From Hymenobacter gelipurpurascens (GTDB taxonomy: Bacteria > Bacteroidota > Bacteroidia > Cytophagales > Hymenobacteraceae): a stretch of DNA of 64,000 nt. Location of the stretch: assembly GCF_900187375.1 (NCBI RefSeq), contig NZ_FYEW01000003.1, positions 372,001 to 436,000 on the forward strand, written 5' to 3'. Made by a program: the position numbers and the translations under genes. This document shows positions 32,475 to 41,078 of this stretch, piece after piece. The notes beneath the pieces were generated by a model. That model searched no databases. It was not told where the DNA came from and worked only from the letters and a program-made list of their open reading frames with translations. The stretch's first letter is position 1. Every line of letters starts with the position of its first letter.

Positions 32475-33071
32475 TCAGGTTCGCATGGGGACCAGCAGGA
32501 ACGTACCACGCAAACAGCGCGCAAAACCGTTGCGGCGGCTGTCGGCATTCAGGTCCTGGCGTTGGTAGCGGCCATTGAGGGGCTGCCCGCTGATGGCCAG
32601 AATGGTGTAGCCGCGTTGCTTTACCAGATAGCGCCGCCGCTCAGTAGCCGGCACGGGCACCAAATGCTGATGGAATTCCCACACCGAACGGACCCACTGC
32701 GGCTCCGTACCGGAAGCACGGGCCTCATGGTAGAGTTCAGCCAACCGAATATCCGTGGTATAGTGCTGCTCGGGCTGTTGGCGCACTATCAGGTCGTGGG
32801 CTTGCCAGAGGTGCTTCATGGCATCGGGCTTGCGCAGAATCTCACCGCAGTGTTTGCAAACGTGCTCATTGGGGCCGCAAACTAACCGAGAGGGGTAGCC
32901 AGGAACTGAGGAAGTCAATGCGCCTTTGCGCTGCTCGCGTAGCACTTGCACCAGCGCCGAAAATAACTCGCCTTCGCTGGCGCCATGCTTATGGCGCAGA
33001 ATATCGAGCGTATGCCTGCTGAGCATCTCGAAGGCAAGCAGGTCGCGCAGGTCGTGGAGCAGCGTGGGCAT
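32475..33071 (-). CDS. Hypothetical protein with a C2H2-type zinc finger
   Basis: The 198-residue protein has no signal peptide. At residues 72-92 it contains VCKHCGEILRKPDAMKHLWQAHD, giving Cys72-X2-Cys75-X11-His87-X4-His92. This is the spacing of a classical C2H2 finger, which is uncommon in bacteria. The N-terminal part is helical (LHDLRDLLAFEMLSRHTLDILRHKHG). The C-terminal part is Arg-rich and ends LLVPMRT. DNA or RNA binding is possible. I recognise no family. It lies beside the DnaA boxes. Confidence 0.6.
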   Translation of the reverse strand: MPTLLHDLRDLLAFEMLSRHTLDILRHKHGASEGELFSALVQVLREQRKGALTSSVPGYPSRLVCGPNEHVCKHCGEILRKPDAMKHLWQAHDLIVRQQPEQHYTTDIRLAELYHEARASGTEPQWVRSVWEFHQHLVPVPATERRRYLVKQRGYTILAISGQPLNGRYQRQDLNADSRRNGFARCLRGTFLLVPMRT

Positions 33072-33215
33072 GGCAGGCTATAAACCCGAAGCCGGGCAGT
33101 GGGTTCCTGAAAGCCTCATAAACCTGCCAAAGAGTGCAGGCGAGTAGCGCTTTTCGCGCTATAGGTGTCCACTCAACCGAAGCCTAGCAAGCCCGGCAGC
33201 ACTTCAGGTACTGGC

Positions 33216-34700
33216 CTAGCGGCTAGCCTGGGCAGCCTTATCAGCCTTTTTAGGGCTCTTTAGTTTAGCTGGGGTAGAACGGGGCTCCGTAACGGGTAGA
33301 GGAGCCGGGCGAGTGGTGTTATCAAAAATCCACTCACGTACCAGGTCCAGGGCTTTGGGTGAGAAGGTGGGTTGCTGCGTGCCGTTTATCAGGGGCCAAT
33401 CTTTCTCATCGGGCTGGAACCAGTGGTTTACATCTGACAGCTTCTTGGCTTTTACGTGAGAGTTTTTGAGGCCCTTTTTCAGGATAGAAAGGTTCTGAGC
33501 GGGCGTTACCTGCAGATCGGCGGTGCCATTGAGGGCCAGCACCGGGCATTTCACTTCCGCCAGTTTCAGAGATGGGTCGAAATCGAGGAAGAAACGCGAC
33601 CAGGGCGAGGTGAGCTGGGCGGCGCGTGCCCGCGCCATCTGTGGGTCGAGGTCGATGTTGTTGAGGCGTAGGTTGGCGGCCACTTTTCCGCGAGCCTGGT
33701 TGTCGTTAGGCGTTTGCCGCACGATGTCGATTACACGTTCATGAAAATCCAGGGCAGCCTTCACCTGAGCCGGGTTGGCCCCAATCAGACGCAGAATTTC
33801 CAGTTGCTGACGCACCAATACGGCACGCCCTGTGAGGCCATACCCGGCCAACGACACCACAAAGGCTGGCCGGACGGGCTCCGACTGAGCAGCTGCCAGT
33901 AAGGCCACATTGGCACCCTCGCCGTGCCCGATTAGGCCTATTTGTTGCGGATCAACGAGGTTGCGACTCCGCAAAAAAGCCATACCAGCCTGGGCGTCGC
34001 CCATCAGATCGGTGGTGGTGGCCGTGAGGTAGTTACCCTGTGACTTGCCTACGCCCCGGTCATCGAAGCGCAAAACAGCAATGCCTCTGCGCGTGAGGTG
34101 GTCGGCGAGCTGACCAAACATGCGGTATTCCTGCTGCTCGGCGTCGCGGTCCTGCGGGCCCGCATCAGAAAGCAGAACTACGGCCGGGAAAGGCCCTGGT
34201 CCGGCCGGCACCGTGAGGGTGCCCGAGAGCCGGATTTTGGCGTTGTTATTATTGAAAATCACCTCTTCCTCGCGGTAAGGCGGGGTCAGTCGGGGTTTGC
34301 CGTTGGCTGTTGTGGGGGCGGCTGCAGCGTGGGTGAGCGTGAGGGGTACAGTGAGGCCGGGCTGGGCCCAGGTGCCCGTGAGCAGTTTGCCACCGTCTTT
34401 TATTTTCCCCACGAAGCTGCTGCCAGCCTGCTCAATGCGCAGCGTAATGTCGTTGCCCTTAATTTCGGCTTCCGCAGGCATACGGCTGATGCGTTGCTTA
34501 GGCGCATCCAGCGCCGCGTAGTAGGTGCCATTGCTGAGCGGTACCAGCGTAATGATGAGCTCAAGCGTACCGCCCGGAACCTTGAGTGGCCCTCTCCATT
34601 GTCCGTTTAGTACGGGGGTAGGAGGATCGCCGGCCAGAACTGGCATCGACACCCAAAAAACCAGAAAAAGAAGAGCAAGGGCGGGTAAAGCTTTCTTCAT
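33216..34700 (-). CDS. Exported alpha/beta-hydrolase fold protein with Gly at the nucleophile position
   Basis: The 494-residue product has a signal peptide (ALPALALLFLVFWVSMPVLAG), an N-terminal beta domain (about 30-125) and an alpha/beta-hydrolase domain from EEEVIFNNNNAKIRLSGTLTVP onward. Family members normally have GHSEG at the nucleophile elbow; here it reads GLIGHGEGANVA, with Gly260 where Ser is expected. The acid (LNGTADLQVTP) and His (SDVNHWFQP) are kept. Either the enzyme is inactive or it uses another residue. The C-terminal tail is Lys/Pro-rich. It stands alone. Confidence 0.75.
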   Translation of the reverse strand: MKKALPALALLFLVFWVSMPVLAGDPPTPVLNGQWRGPLKVPGGTLELIITLVPLSNGTYYAALDAPKQRISRMPAEAEIKGNDITLRIEQAGSSFVGKIKDGGKLLTGTWAQPGLTVPLTLTHAAAAPTTANGKPRLTPPYREEEVIFNNNNAKIRLSGTLTVPAGPGPFPAVVLLSDAGPQDRDAEQQEYRMFGQLADHLTRRGIAVLRFDDRGVGKSQGNYLTATTTDLMGDAQAGMAFLRSRNLVDPQQIGLIGHGEGANVALLAAAQSEPVRPAFVVSLAGYGLTGRAVLVRQQLEILRLIGANPAQVKAALDFHERVIDIVRQTPNDNQARGKVAANLRLNNIDLDPQMARARAAQLTSPWSRFFLDFDPSLKLAEVKCPVLALNGTADLQVTPAQNLSILKKGLKNSHVKAKKLSDVNHWFQPDEKDWPLINGTQQPTFSPKALDLVREWIFDNTTRPAPLPVTEPRSTPAKLKSPKKADKAAQASR

Positions 34701-35030
34701 AAAATGAAAGTCATCAATGGTATTTTACCGCGTACGGGCACAAGCGGAACGGAAAATATCAAACCTGACGCAGACTTGCCAATGTAGGTTACACGCTACC
34801 TCCTGCAAGGGCCCATGGAGGCTTTAATCGTTGAAAAAAGGTCTGGATGGTTTCACGAGGCCAACCCGGATTCACATAAATGTTATGCTATATAGGAAAA
34901 TGTATAGTCATGTTGTTTGATGACGGTTTCGCTTGTCTGGTTTTTGCACAAGGCATACGCTAGGCCTAGTTGTCCGTAGACTCACGTTTCCAGCCAGCAG
35001 CTGGTTTTGCTTTAGTATTTTACGCCTCCT
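34701..35030. other. Intergenic gap, no gene seen
   Basis: It separates two diverging genes and should hold both promoters. Apart from one TAGGCCTAG motif near 34970 and AT-rich DNA at 34875-34915, I see no clear structure. Confidence 0.5.
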
Positions 35031-35714
35031 ATGTCTGCTCCCCGCTTCCAATTTGGCCTAGGCCTGTTTCTTGCCCTCCTGAGCTTGCCTGGTTTGGCTC
35101 AGAATGTCCCTGCCATCAACCCCGCACAATGGGCTCCTGAGTTGCGCGCTTTCGCCCAACAGGACAGCCTCACGCCACCGCCCGCTAGGCCTATCCTGTT
35201 CTACGGAAGCTCCTCGGTGCGGAAGTGGGAAACGCTGCAGCAGGATTTTGCTGGTAGGCCAGTCCTGAACCGAGGCTTCGGCGGCTCCCGCTTTCCTGAT
35301 GCGCTGTATTTCTTCGATAAGCTGGTAGTGGCCTACCACCCGCGCCAAGTGGTGCTCTATGAAGGCGACAACGATATCGGCTCCGGTGCCACACCGCAGG
35401 AGGTGTTCCAGTCGTTTCTGGCGTTTGAGAAGCTCATGCAACAGAAGCTGCCCAAGGTGCCGCTGGTGTTTCTGGCCATCAAGCCCAGCCCCTCGCGCTG
35501 GACGCTGTACCCCAAAGTGCAGGAAGTTAACCGCCTCATTCGGGACTACATTGTCGCTCACCCCAAGCGCCTGCGCTACGTGGATACGGCCACGCCGCTG
35601 TTAGGACAGAATGGCAAGCCTCAGCCCCAATTCTATGTATCCGATAGCCTCCACATGACGCCTGCTGGCTACAAAGTGTGGAAGCAGGTGGTAGGGAAGG
35701 GATTGAAGAAGTAG
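35031..35714 (+). CDS. Exported SGNH/GDSL-family hydrolase
   Basis: The 227-residue esterase-like protein has a signal peptide (FGLGLFLALLSLPGLAQ) and all four SGNH blocks: the nucleophile Ser in PILFYGSSSVRKW (about 55-67), the block II Gly in LNRGFGGSRFPDA, the Asn in LYEGDNDIGS (about 107), and the Asp/His pair DSLHMTPAGY near the end. Such proteins hydrolyse esters or acetyl groups on sugars and lipids. Substrate is unknown. Monocistronic. Confidence 0.88.
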   Translation: MSAPRFQFGLGLFLALLSLPGLAQNVPAINPAQWAPELRAFAQQDSLTPPPARPILFYGSSSVRKWETLQQDFAGRPVLNRGFGGSRFPDALYFFDKLVVAYHPRQVVLYEGDNDIGSGATPQEVFQSFLAFEKLMQQKLPKVPLVFLAIKPSPSRWTLYPKVQEVNRLIRDYIVAHPKRLRYVDTATPLLGQNGKPQPQFYVSDSLHMTPAGYKVWKQVVGKGLKK

Positions 35715-35819
35715 CACAAACCGGGTCTGGTTGGGCGGCACTAGCAGAAAAGACTGCCTTACGTGGTCGTAGTAAGGTATATTGTAATTCAGTGTACGGG
35801 TCAAAAATAGGTCACGACG

Positions 35820-36254
35820 CTACTGTTGGCCTTTCTGCACGTGTTGAATAATAGCCGGCAGGTTTTTGATGGGAGAAAACCAACCATTAAGTTCATTGAA
35901 TCTTACGCCGTGTACGCCTTGCGCAGCGAGAGCCAACAGGTAGTCTATGGCTTGTTGCGTATCCGTGGATATTACCATCACGTTGCCGCTGTCATCAACA
36001 AAACCGCCATTGGGGATAGTTCTGGCGTATTCCTGCGCCCGTTGCCTGTCAGTGAACAGGAACACCCAGGGTTTACCATCCATAACACCCACAAACGGTT
36101 TCCGATCTTCGATAGTAGCCGTTTGCCGCGTTATAAAATGCCATTGCGGCAACTCCAGGGCCGCTGCCCACAAGGCAGATAGATCTTCAGTTTTTCCAGA
36201 GCTTTTAGCTTTTTCTAAAAGTAGGTCAATATCCTTGTGGGCAGCAGAGTCCAT
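35820..36254 (-). CDS. Hypothetical protein, SseB-like
   Basis: The 144-residue product starts MDSAAHKDIDLLLEKAKSS and contains PFVGVMDGKPWVFLFTDRQRAQEYARTIPNGGF, then VMVISTDTQQAIDYLLALAAQGVHGVRFNELNGWFSPIKNL. This strand-helix pattern resembles the N-terminal domain of SseB-type proteins. No signal or membrane segment is seen. Function is not known. The assignment rests on pattern only. Confidence 0.5.
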   Translation of the reverse strand: MDSAAHKDIDLLLEKAKSSGKTEDLSALWAAALELPQWHFITRQTATIEDRKPFVGVMDGKPWVFLFTDRQRAQEYARTIPNGGFVDDSGNVMVISTDTQQAIDYLLALAAQGVHGVRFNELNGWFSPIKNLPAIIQHVQKGQQ

Positions 36255-36283
36255 ACGTCTTGGTTAGAGTGCCATTGAAGCGC

Positions 36284-36724
36284 TTATTGCGCTTGACATA
36301 CTACGTATTGGGCGTTTGGTTGTGCCCGCTTCTGTGGTGCATATGCGGCACCCTCCCATTTGGCGCTCATATAGCGTAACTCGTGCCCGCCATAACGGGA
36401 GAATAATCCTAACGTAACGCTCCACATAATTAAGGGGGACGCCCTTAATCTTTTAGGATTAAATATAATAAAGTACAGCCAGCTCACGGATTGGATAATC
36501 CAGCAAATCAAAGTAATGACTGAGCTTCGGTAGGAATTGGGGCGGCTGAATATTGGTGTTCCGGCTTTCTGGAAGAACTGGACCGCATCGTCATGCTGGC
36601 AACGGAGTAAAGGGGTATAAAGTAGCACGACACTGCTACCCCCCGTACCTTCGCCTGACCTAAACCGCAGTGGCTGGAAACCAAACCTGGGCCTGCGGCT
36701 GTTTACCCGTTCTATGGCCGACAA
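36284..36724 (-). CDS. Uncertain ORF, possibly a small membrane protein or remnant
   Basis: The 146-codon frame encodes two hydrophobic stretches (VITLICWIIQSVSWLYFIIF and LIMWSVTLGLF) within otherwise Arg-rich sequence. Its first 11 bases overlap the uvrA start on the other strand. The DNA is more AT-rich than nearby genes and the first 50 residues look non-coding. A real but shorter membrane protein or a decayed gene is possible. If it is not coding, this gap holds the uvrA promoter. Confidence 0.25.
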   Translation of the reverse strand: MSAIERVNSRRPRFGFQPLRFRSGEGTGGSSVVLLYTPLLRCQHDDAVQFFQKAGTPIFSRPNSYRSSVITLICWIIQSVSWLYFIIFNPKRLRASPLIMWSVTLGLFSRYGGHELRYMSAKWEGAAYAPQKRAQPNAQYVVCQAQ

Positions 36725-39551
36725 CTCCGTTCTGCAAGTAGCCGCCCCCGCGGCCGACCCGATTGACCAGCTCGACCCGCGCGAGTTTATTCTGATAAAA
36801 AATGCTCGGGTTCATAACCTCAAAAACCTGAGCGTAGCGCTGCCGCGCAATAAGTTTATTGTAGTTACGGGCCTGTCGGGCTCGGGCAAATCGTCCTTGG
36901 CGTTTGATACGCTGTATGCTGAAGGGCAGCGCATGTATGTGGAAAGCCTCAGCAGCTATGCCCGCCAGTTCCTGGGCCGCATGGACAAGCCCGATGTAGA
37001 CTATATCCGGGGCATCTCACCGGCCATTGCCATTGAGCAAAAGGTCAGCATCAAGAACAACCGCTCTACGGTAGGCACCAGCACCGAGATTTACGACTAC
37101 CTCAAGCTACTCTTCGCCCGCGTAGGCCGCACCTATTCGCCCTTGAGCGGCAAGCAGGTCCGCAAAGACAATGTAGCCGACGTGGTGGATTACCTCATGC
37201 ATCTGCCCGAGGGCACCCGCGTGATGCTGCTCTCGCCGCTGCTGCCCGCCGAGGATGGCCGCCCCATGAGCAAGGAGCTGGATTTGCTGCTGCAGAAAGG
37301 CTATAGCCGCGTGGTGGTGAACGGCGAAACCGCGTTCATTGAAGAATTGATTGCCGAAGGCCAGCCCGAAGTAAAAGGCGACGTGCACATCATGATTGAC
37401 CGTGCCGCCATTCAGCCCGGTGACGAAGACTTAACGTTCCGCCTCGCCGACTCGGTGCAGACCGCTTTCTTCGAGGGGCACGGCACTTGTCTGGTAAAGC
37501 TTGACGATGAGACCCGCATCTTCTCCGACCGCTTCGAGCTGGATGGGGAGGTATTCGAGGAGCCCAGCGTCAACTTTTTCTCCTTCAACAACCCCTACGG
37601 CGCCTGCCAGACCTGCGAAGGCTTCGGCTCGGTGCTGGGCATTGACGAGGACCTGGTAATTCCGGATAAGAGCCTGACGGTATATGAGGGCGCTATTGCT
37701 CCCTGGCGTACCGATAAGCAAAGTGAGTGGCTGAAGCCTTTGCTTAAGAATGGCATCCGCTTCGATTTTCCCATTCACCGGCCTTATAATGAGCTGAGTG
37801 AGGCTGAGCGCCAGTTGCTCTGGAAGGGCAATAAGCACTTCGATGGCCTAGATGACTATTTCAAGTGGGTGGCCACCCAAACGCATAAAATCCAGTACCG
37901 CGTGCTGCAAAGCCGCTATCGGGGCCGTACCACCTGCCCCGACTGCCGCGGCACGCGCCTACGCAAAGACGCGCAGTACGTCAAAATCCAGGATCATAGC
38001 ATTACCGATCTGGTCCTGCTGCCCGTAAGCCGCGCCTTGGAGTTTTTTCAGAACCTCGATCTGCCCGAGCACGAAGCCAAAGTAGCCGAGCGTCTCGTAA
38101 CGGAAGTCACGAACCGGCTGGAGTACTTGAACCGCGTAGGCCTGGGCTACCTTACCCTGAACCGATTGAGCAGTACGCTATCCGGTGGCGAGAGTCAGCG
38201 GATTTCGCTGGCTACGTCGCTGGGTTCGGCGCTGGTGGGCTCCATGTATATCCTCGATGAGCCCAGCATAGGCCTACACCCCAAGGATGCTGAGCAGCTG
38301 ATTGGCGTGCTACGCTCCCTGCAGCAGCTCGGCAACACCGTGATTGTGGTGGAGCACGAGGAGAAGATCATGGAGGAAGCCGACCAGATCATCGACATTG
38401 GCCCGGAAGCAGGCAGCGGCGGCGGTATTCTGCAGTTCCAAGGCACTTACGAGGAGATTCTCAAAGACACGAAATCCTACACCGGCCGCTACCTGAGCGG
38501 CAAGCTGGAAGTAGCCGTGCCCAAAACCCGTCGCCCCTGGCGCAATGCGCTGGAGCTAACGGGTGCCCGCGAAAACAACCTCAAGAACGTATCAGTGAAG
38601 TTTCCGCTGAACGTGATGACGGTAGTTACGGGCGTATCGGGCTCCGGCAAATCCACGCTGATTCGGCGGATTCTGGCGCCGGCTTTGCTCAAGCAGCTTG
38701 GCGGCGGTGCAGGTGAGGCTACCGGCAAGTTCGACCGCCTCACGGGCGTAAATGGGCAGGTAACGCACGTGGAGTTCGTAGACCAGAACCCCATTGGCAA
38801 GAGCAGCCGCTCCAACCCCGTGACGTACGTGAAGGCCTACGATGCCATCCGAAGCCTGTTTGCTGATCAGCAGCTAGCCAAGGCACGCGGCTTCAAACCG
38901 TCGCACTTCTCCTTCAATATTGATGGGGGCCGCTGCGAAGTGTGCCAGGGCGAAGGCCAGGTGAAGATTGAAATGCAGTTCATGGCCGATATCTACCTGA
39001 CGTGCGAAGCCTGCGAAGGCCGCAAGTTCAAGCAGGATATTCTGGACGTGAAGTTTCAGGACAAGAGCATCAACGAGGTGCTGGAAATGACCATTGAGGA
39101 CAGCATCGAGTTTTTCAAAGGACAGCCCAAAATTGTGGAGCGCCTCAAGCCGCTGGATGATGTAGGCCTCGGCTACATCCGCCTAGGCCAGTCGGCGAAT
39201 ACGCTTTCTGGTGGTGAGGCCCAGCGCGTGAAGCTGGCCTCTTTCCTGACCAAAGGCAACACGCTACAGAACGACAAGATCCTCTTCATCTTCGATGAGC
39301 CCAGCACTGGCCTACACTTCCACGACATCAATAAACTGATGACGGCCCTAAACGCGTTGGTGGAGCAAGGCAACTCGGTTCTTATCATCGAGCATAACAT
39401 GGACATCATCAAGTGCGCCGACTGGGTCATTGACCTCGGCCCCGAGGGCGGTATCAACGGTGGCCACCTGCTGTTCGAAGGTACGCCCGAGGACATGGTA
39501 AAAATCAAGGATACCAACCACACGGCTCGGTTCTTGGCTGAGAAGTTATAA
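36714..39551 (+). CDS. uvrA: Excinuclease ABC subunit A
   Basis: UvrA recognises DNA damage and loads UvrB in nucleotide excision repair. The 945-residue protein has two ABC cassettes: Walker [13 protein letters not shown] (about 53) with [11 protein letters not shown] (about 490), and [12 protein letters not shown] (about 640) with [11 protein letters not shown] (about 833). Zinc modules are visible at CPDCRGTRL (about 407) and CEVCQGEGQ...CEACEGRKF (about 742-770). All motifs are intact. It is followed by a 54-bp perfect palindrome. Confidence 0.97.
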   Translation: MADNSVLQVAAPAADPIDQLDPREFILIKNARVHNLKNLSVALPRNKFIVVTGLSGSGKSSLAFDTLYAEGQRMYVESLSSYARQFLGRMDKPDVDYIRGISPAIAIEQKVSIKNNRSTVGTSTEIYDYLKLLFARVGRTYSPLSGKQVRKDNVADVVDYLMHLPEGTRVMLLSPLLPAEDGRPMSKELDLLLQKGYSRVVVNGETAFIEELIAEGQPEVKGDVHIMIDRAAIQPGDEDLTFRLADSVQTAFFEGHGTCLVKLDDETRIFSDRFELDGEVFEEPSVNFFSFNNPYGACQTCEGFGSVLGIDEDLVIPDKSLTVYEGAIAPWRTDKQSEWLKPLLKNGIRFDFPIHRPYNELSEAERQLLWKGNKHFDGLDDYFKWVATQTHKIQYRVLQSRYRGRTTCPDCRGTRLRKDAQYVKIQDHSITDLVLLPVSRALEFFQNLDLPEHEAKVAERLVTEVTNRLEYLNRVGLGYLTLNRLSSTLSGGESQRISLATSLGSALVGSMYILDEPSIGLHPKDAEQLIGVLRSLQQLGNTVIVVEHEEKIMEEADQIIDIGPEAGSGGGILQFQGTYEEILKDTKSYTGRYLSGKLEVAVPKTRRPWRNALELTGARENNLKNVSVKFPLNVMTVVTGVSGSGKSTLIRRILAPALLKQLGGGAGEATGKFDRLTGVNGQVTHVEFVDQNPIGKSSRSNPVTYVKAYDAIRSLFADQQLAKARGFKPSHFSFNIDGGRCEVCQGEGQVKIEMQFMADIYLTCEACEGRKFKQDILDVKFQDKSINEVLEMTIEDSIEFFKGQPKIVERLKPLDDVGLGYIRLGQSANTLSGGEAQRVKLASFLTKGNTLQNDKILFIFDEPSTGLHFHDINKLMTALNALVEQGNSVLIIEHNMDIIKCADWVIDLGPEGGINGGHLLFEGTPEDMVKIKDTNHTARFLAEKL

Positions 39552-39567
39552 CTGGCCTAGGCTAGTG

Positions 39568-39621
39568 GACAAACAAGAAAGGGTGGCCTACGCATGCGTA
39601 GGCCACCCTTTCTTGTTTGTC
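39568..39621. terminator. 54-bp perfect palindrome after uvrA with the iterated motif at its apex
   Basis: GACAAACAAGAAAGGGTGGC reads into its exact complement through ACGCATGCGT. GTGGCCTAC and GTAGGCCAC form the upper stem. There is a modest T-rich right arm (TTTCTTGTTTGTC), so it probably ends uvrA transcripts. Confidence 0.75.
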
Positions 39622-39651
39622 AGGAAGTAGACATTGGTTAAATAAAACTCG

Positions 39652-39752
39652 TCATGCTGAGCGGAGCCGAAGCATCTCTACCTCTGGCTAACCAACTGGC
39701 CTAGCACCGATTCAACGAAGCGGTAGAGATGCTTCGGCTCCGCTCAGCATGA
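39652..39752. repeat. REP-like inverted repeat
   Basis: Perfect 31-bp arms (39652-39682 and 39722-39752), TCATGCTGAGCGGAGCC..., surround a 39-base centre that itself carries a GGCCTA motif. It lies between uvrA and the converging PepSY gene. Confidence 0.8.
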
Positions 39753-39771
39753 TGTTTTTTGGCTTCTATCT

Positions 39772-39805
39772 ATCTAATGTATCCAAATATCTAATGTATC
39801 CAAAC
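39772..39805. repeat. 17-bp tandem repeat, two copies
   Basis: ATCTAATGTATCCAAA(T/C) occurs twice head to tail, just after the stop of the PepSY gene. Confidence 0.75.
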
Positions 39806-39833
39806 CTTACTTTAACAGTCAAAAAAAGAACCC

Positions 39834-40973
39834 CTAGGCCACTTCGGCAGTGCGGTGCTTCTTGCGCTTTGTCTTGTTGCGCCGGCCCCACCAGATTATG
39901 GTTCCGGTAATAGGCAAACTCGCGGAGATTAGGCTGCCTAGAAACGCCACCAGCTTACCTCCAAAACCCAGAATCTGGCCCGTGTGCAGGTCATAGTTCA
40001 TATCGGCGAACTTGGTGCCGGTGCTTTTGGTGGCATGAAAGCGTGACTCCAATAGCTGGCCCGAAACGGGGTGAAACGCGTATTCGTCGCGGTGATAGTA
40101 GTGTAGCGCCTTTTGGTACGTCCAGCAAAAAACAGGGGCCTTGCCCGCGCCCGTAGGCCCGATGAGCACCATCTCGTGGGTAGGCGAAAGGCGGCGCACG
40201 TTGCGGTATACCATGTCGGAGAGGGGAGCAGGGGCCGCTGCGGCAGGTTGCAGCGTATCCAGCTTAAGGGTCATGATATCCGGCGGCGACGCCTTGCCGC
40301 CGTTCGCGGCAAACACAATCGGCTCCAGCATCCAGGGGAAAATCATGAACAGGCCCGACAGTGCTAGCAGCAGACCAATACTGGCTGCATAGAAGCCCAG
40401 CACATTGTGCAAATCATAGTTGATGCGGCGCCAGCGGGCTCCCCACTTAATGGTAAAGCGCTGCTTGCGCTCTTGCTTGCGCTTTGGCCACCACAGCACC
40501 AAGCCCGTGAGCAGCATCACCACAAAAATGGAAATGCTGATGCCGACCACCCATTTCGCTACTGCCTCAGGCAGCAGCAGGTGCATGTGTATCTCCTGAA
40601 CGATGGTGAAGAAATGCGTCTTTAGATTTACTTCTTGCAGAACCTTGCCCGTGTAGGGGTTCAGATACACCTGAATAGGCAGGCCAGCTTTATCCAGAAA
40701 AAATACGGTGGCCGAGCGGTCGGGGGCAAAGTACGTGACCCACGCATCCTGCATGATAGCGCCCGGATGGTAAGCTTCTGCGGCTGCTTTCAGCTGCGAG
40801 GGCAGCACTGGCTCGGCCTGCTGCACTTCTACCTTACGCCACGGCTCCGTCAGGTCTCGTATATCATCCTGAAACGTGAAAATTGCCCCCGTCAGACTCA
40901 CAATAAACACCACCAGCCCAGACGAAAGCCCGAGCCAGAGGTGAAGTTTGCCGATGGCTTTTTTGAACGTCAT
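39834..40973 (-). CDS. PepSY-associated transmembrane protein (PiuB-like)
   Basis: The 379-residue inner-membrane protein has four main membrane segments: GLSSGLVVFIVSLTGAIF, VVGISISIFVVMLLTGLVLWW, VLGFYAASIGLLLALSGLFMIF and LVAFLGSLISASLPITGTIIWW. Conserved His residues near the helices (IGKLHLWLG, EIHMHLLLP, YDLHNVLGF, NYDLHTGQI) are suited to heme binding. The family is iron-regulated and thought to reduce ferric siderophores at the inner membrane. Its gene follows the TonB-dependent siderophore receptor gene by 105 bases, the usual pairing. Confidence 0.9.
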   Translation of the reverse strand: MTFKKAIGKLHLWLGLSSGLVVFIVSLTGAIFTFQDDIRDLTEPWRKVEVQQAEPVLPSQLKAAAEAYHPGAIMQDAWVTYFAPDRSATVFFLDKAGLPIQVYLNPYTGKVLQEVNLKTHFFTIVQEIHMHLLLPEAVAKWVVGISISIFVVMLLTGLVLWWPKRKQERKQRFTIKWGARWRRINYDLHNVLGFYAASIGLLLALSGLFMIFPWMLEPIVFAANGGKASPPDIMTLKLDTLQPAAAAPAPLSDMVYRNVRRLSPTHEMVLIGPTGAGKAPVFCWTYQKALHYYHRDEYAFHPVSGQLLESRFHATKSTGTKFADMNYDLHTGQILGFGGKLVAFLGSLISASLPITGTIIWWGRRNKTKRKKHRTAEVA

Positions 40974-41005
40974 GCGGAAAAGGAGGAGATGAAGGAAAGG
41001 GTATG

Positions 41006-41069
41006 CTGAGCCAAGCGAGGAACCTAGATAAGCTGCTAGGCCACTCGGTAGGTTCCTTGCTTGGCTCAG
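41006..41069. repeat. REP-like inverted repeat
   Basis: CTGAGCCAAGCGAGGAACCTA (41006-41026) and its complement at 41049-41069 differ at one base and surround 22 bases containing CTAGGCCAC. It lies between the receptor and PepSY genes and may limit read-through. Confidence 0.75.
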
Positions 41070-41078
41070 GCAGATAGC

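Noticed and set aside
34875..34895. A partial copy (AGCATAACA, minus strand) of the marR/fadE operator
   Set aside because: Only nine bases match, which is expected by chance in 64 kb, and no -7 box is spaced correctly.
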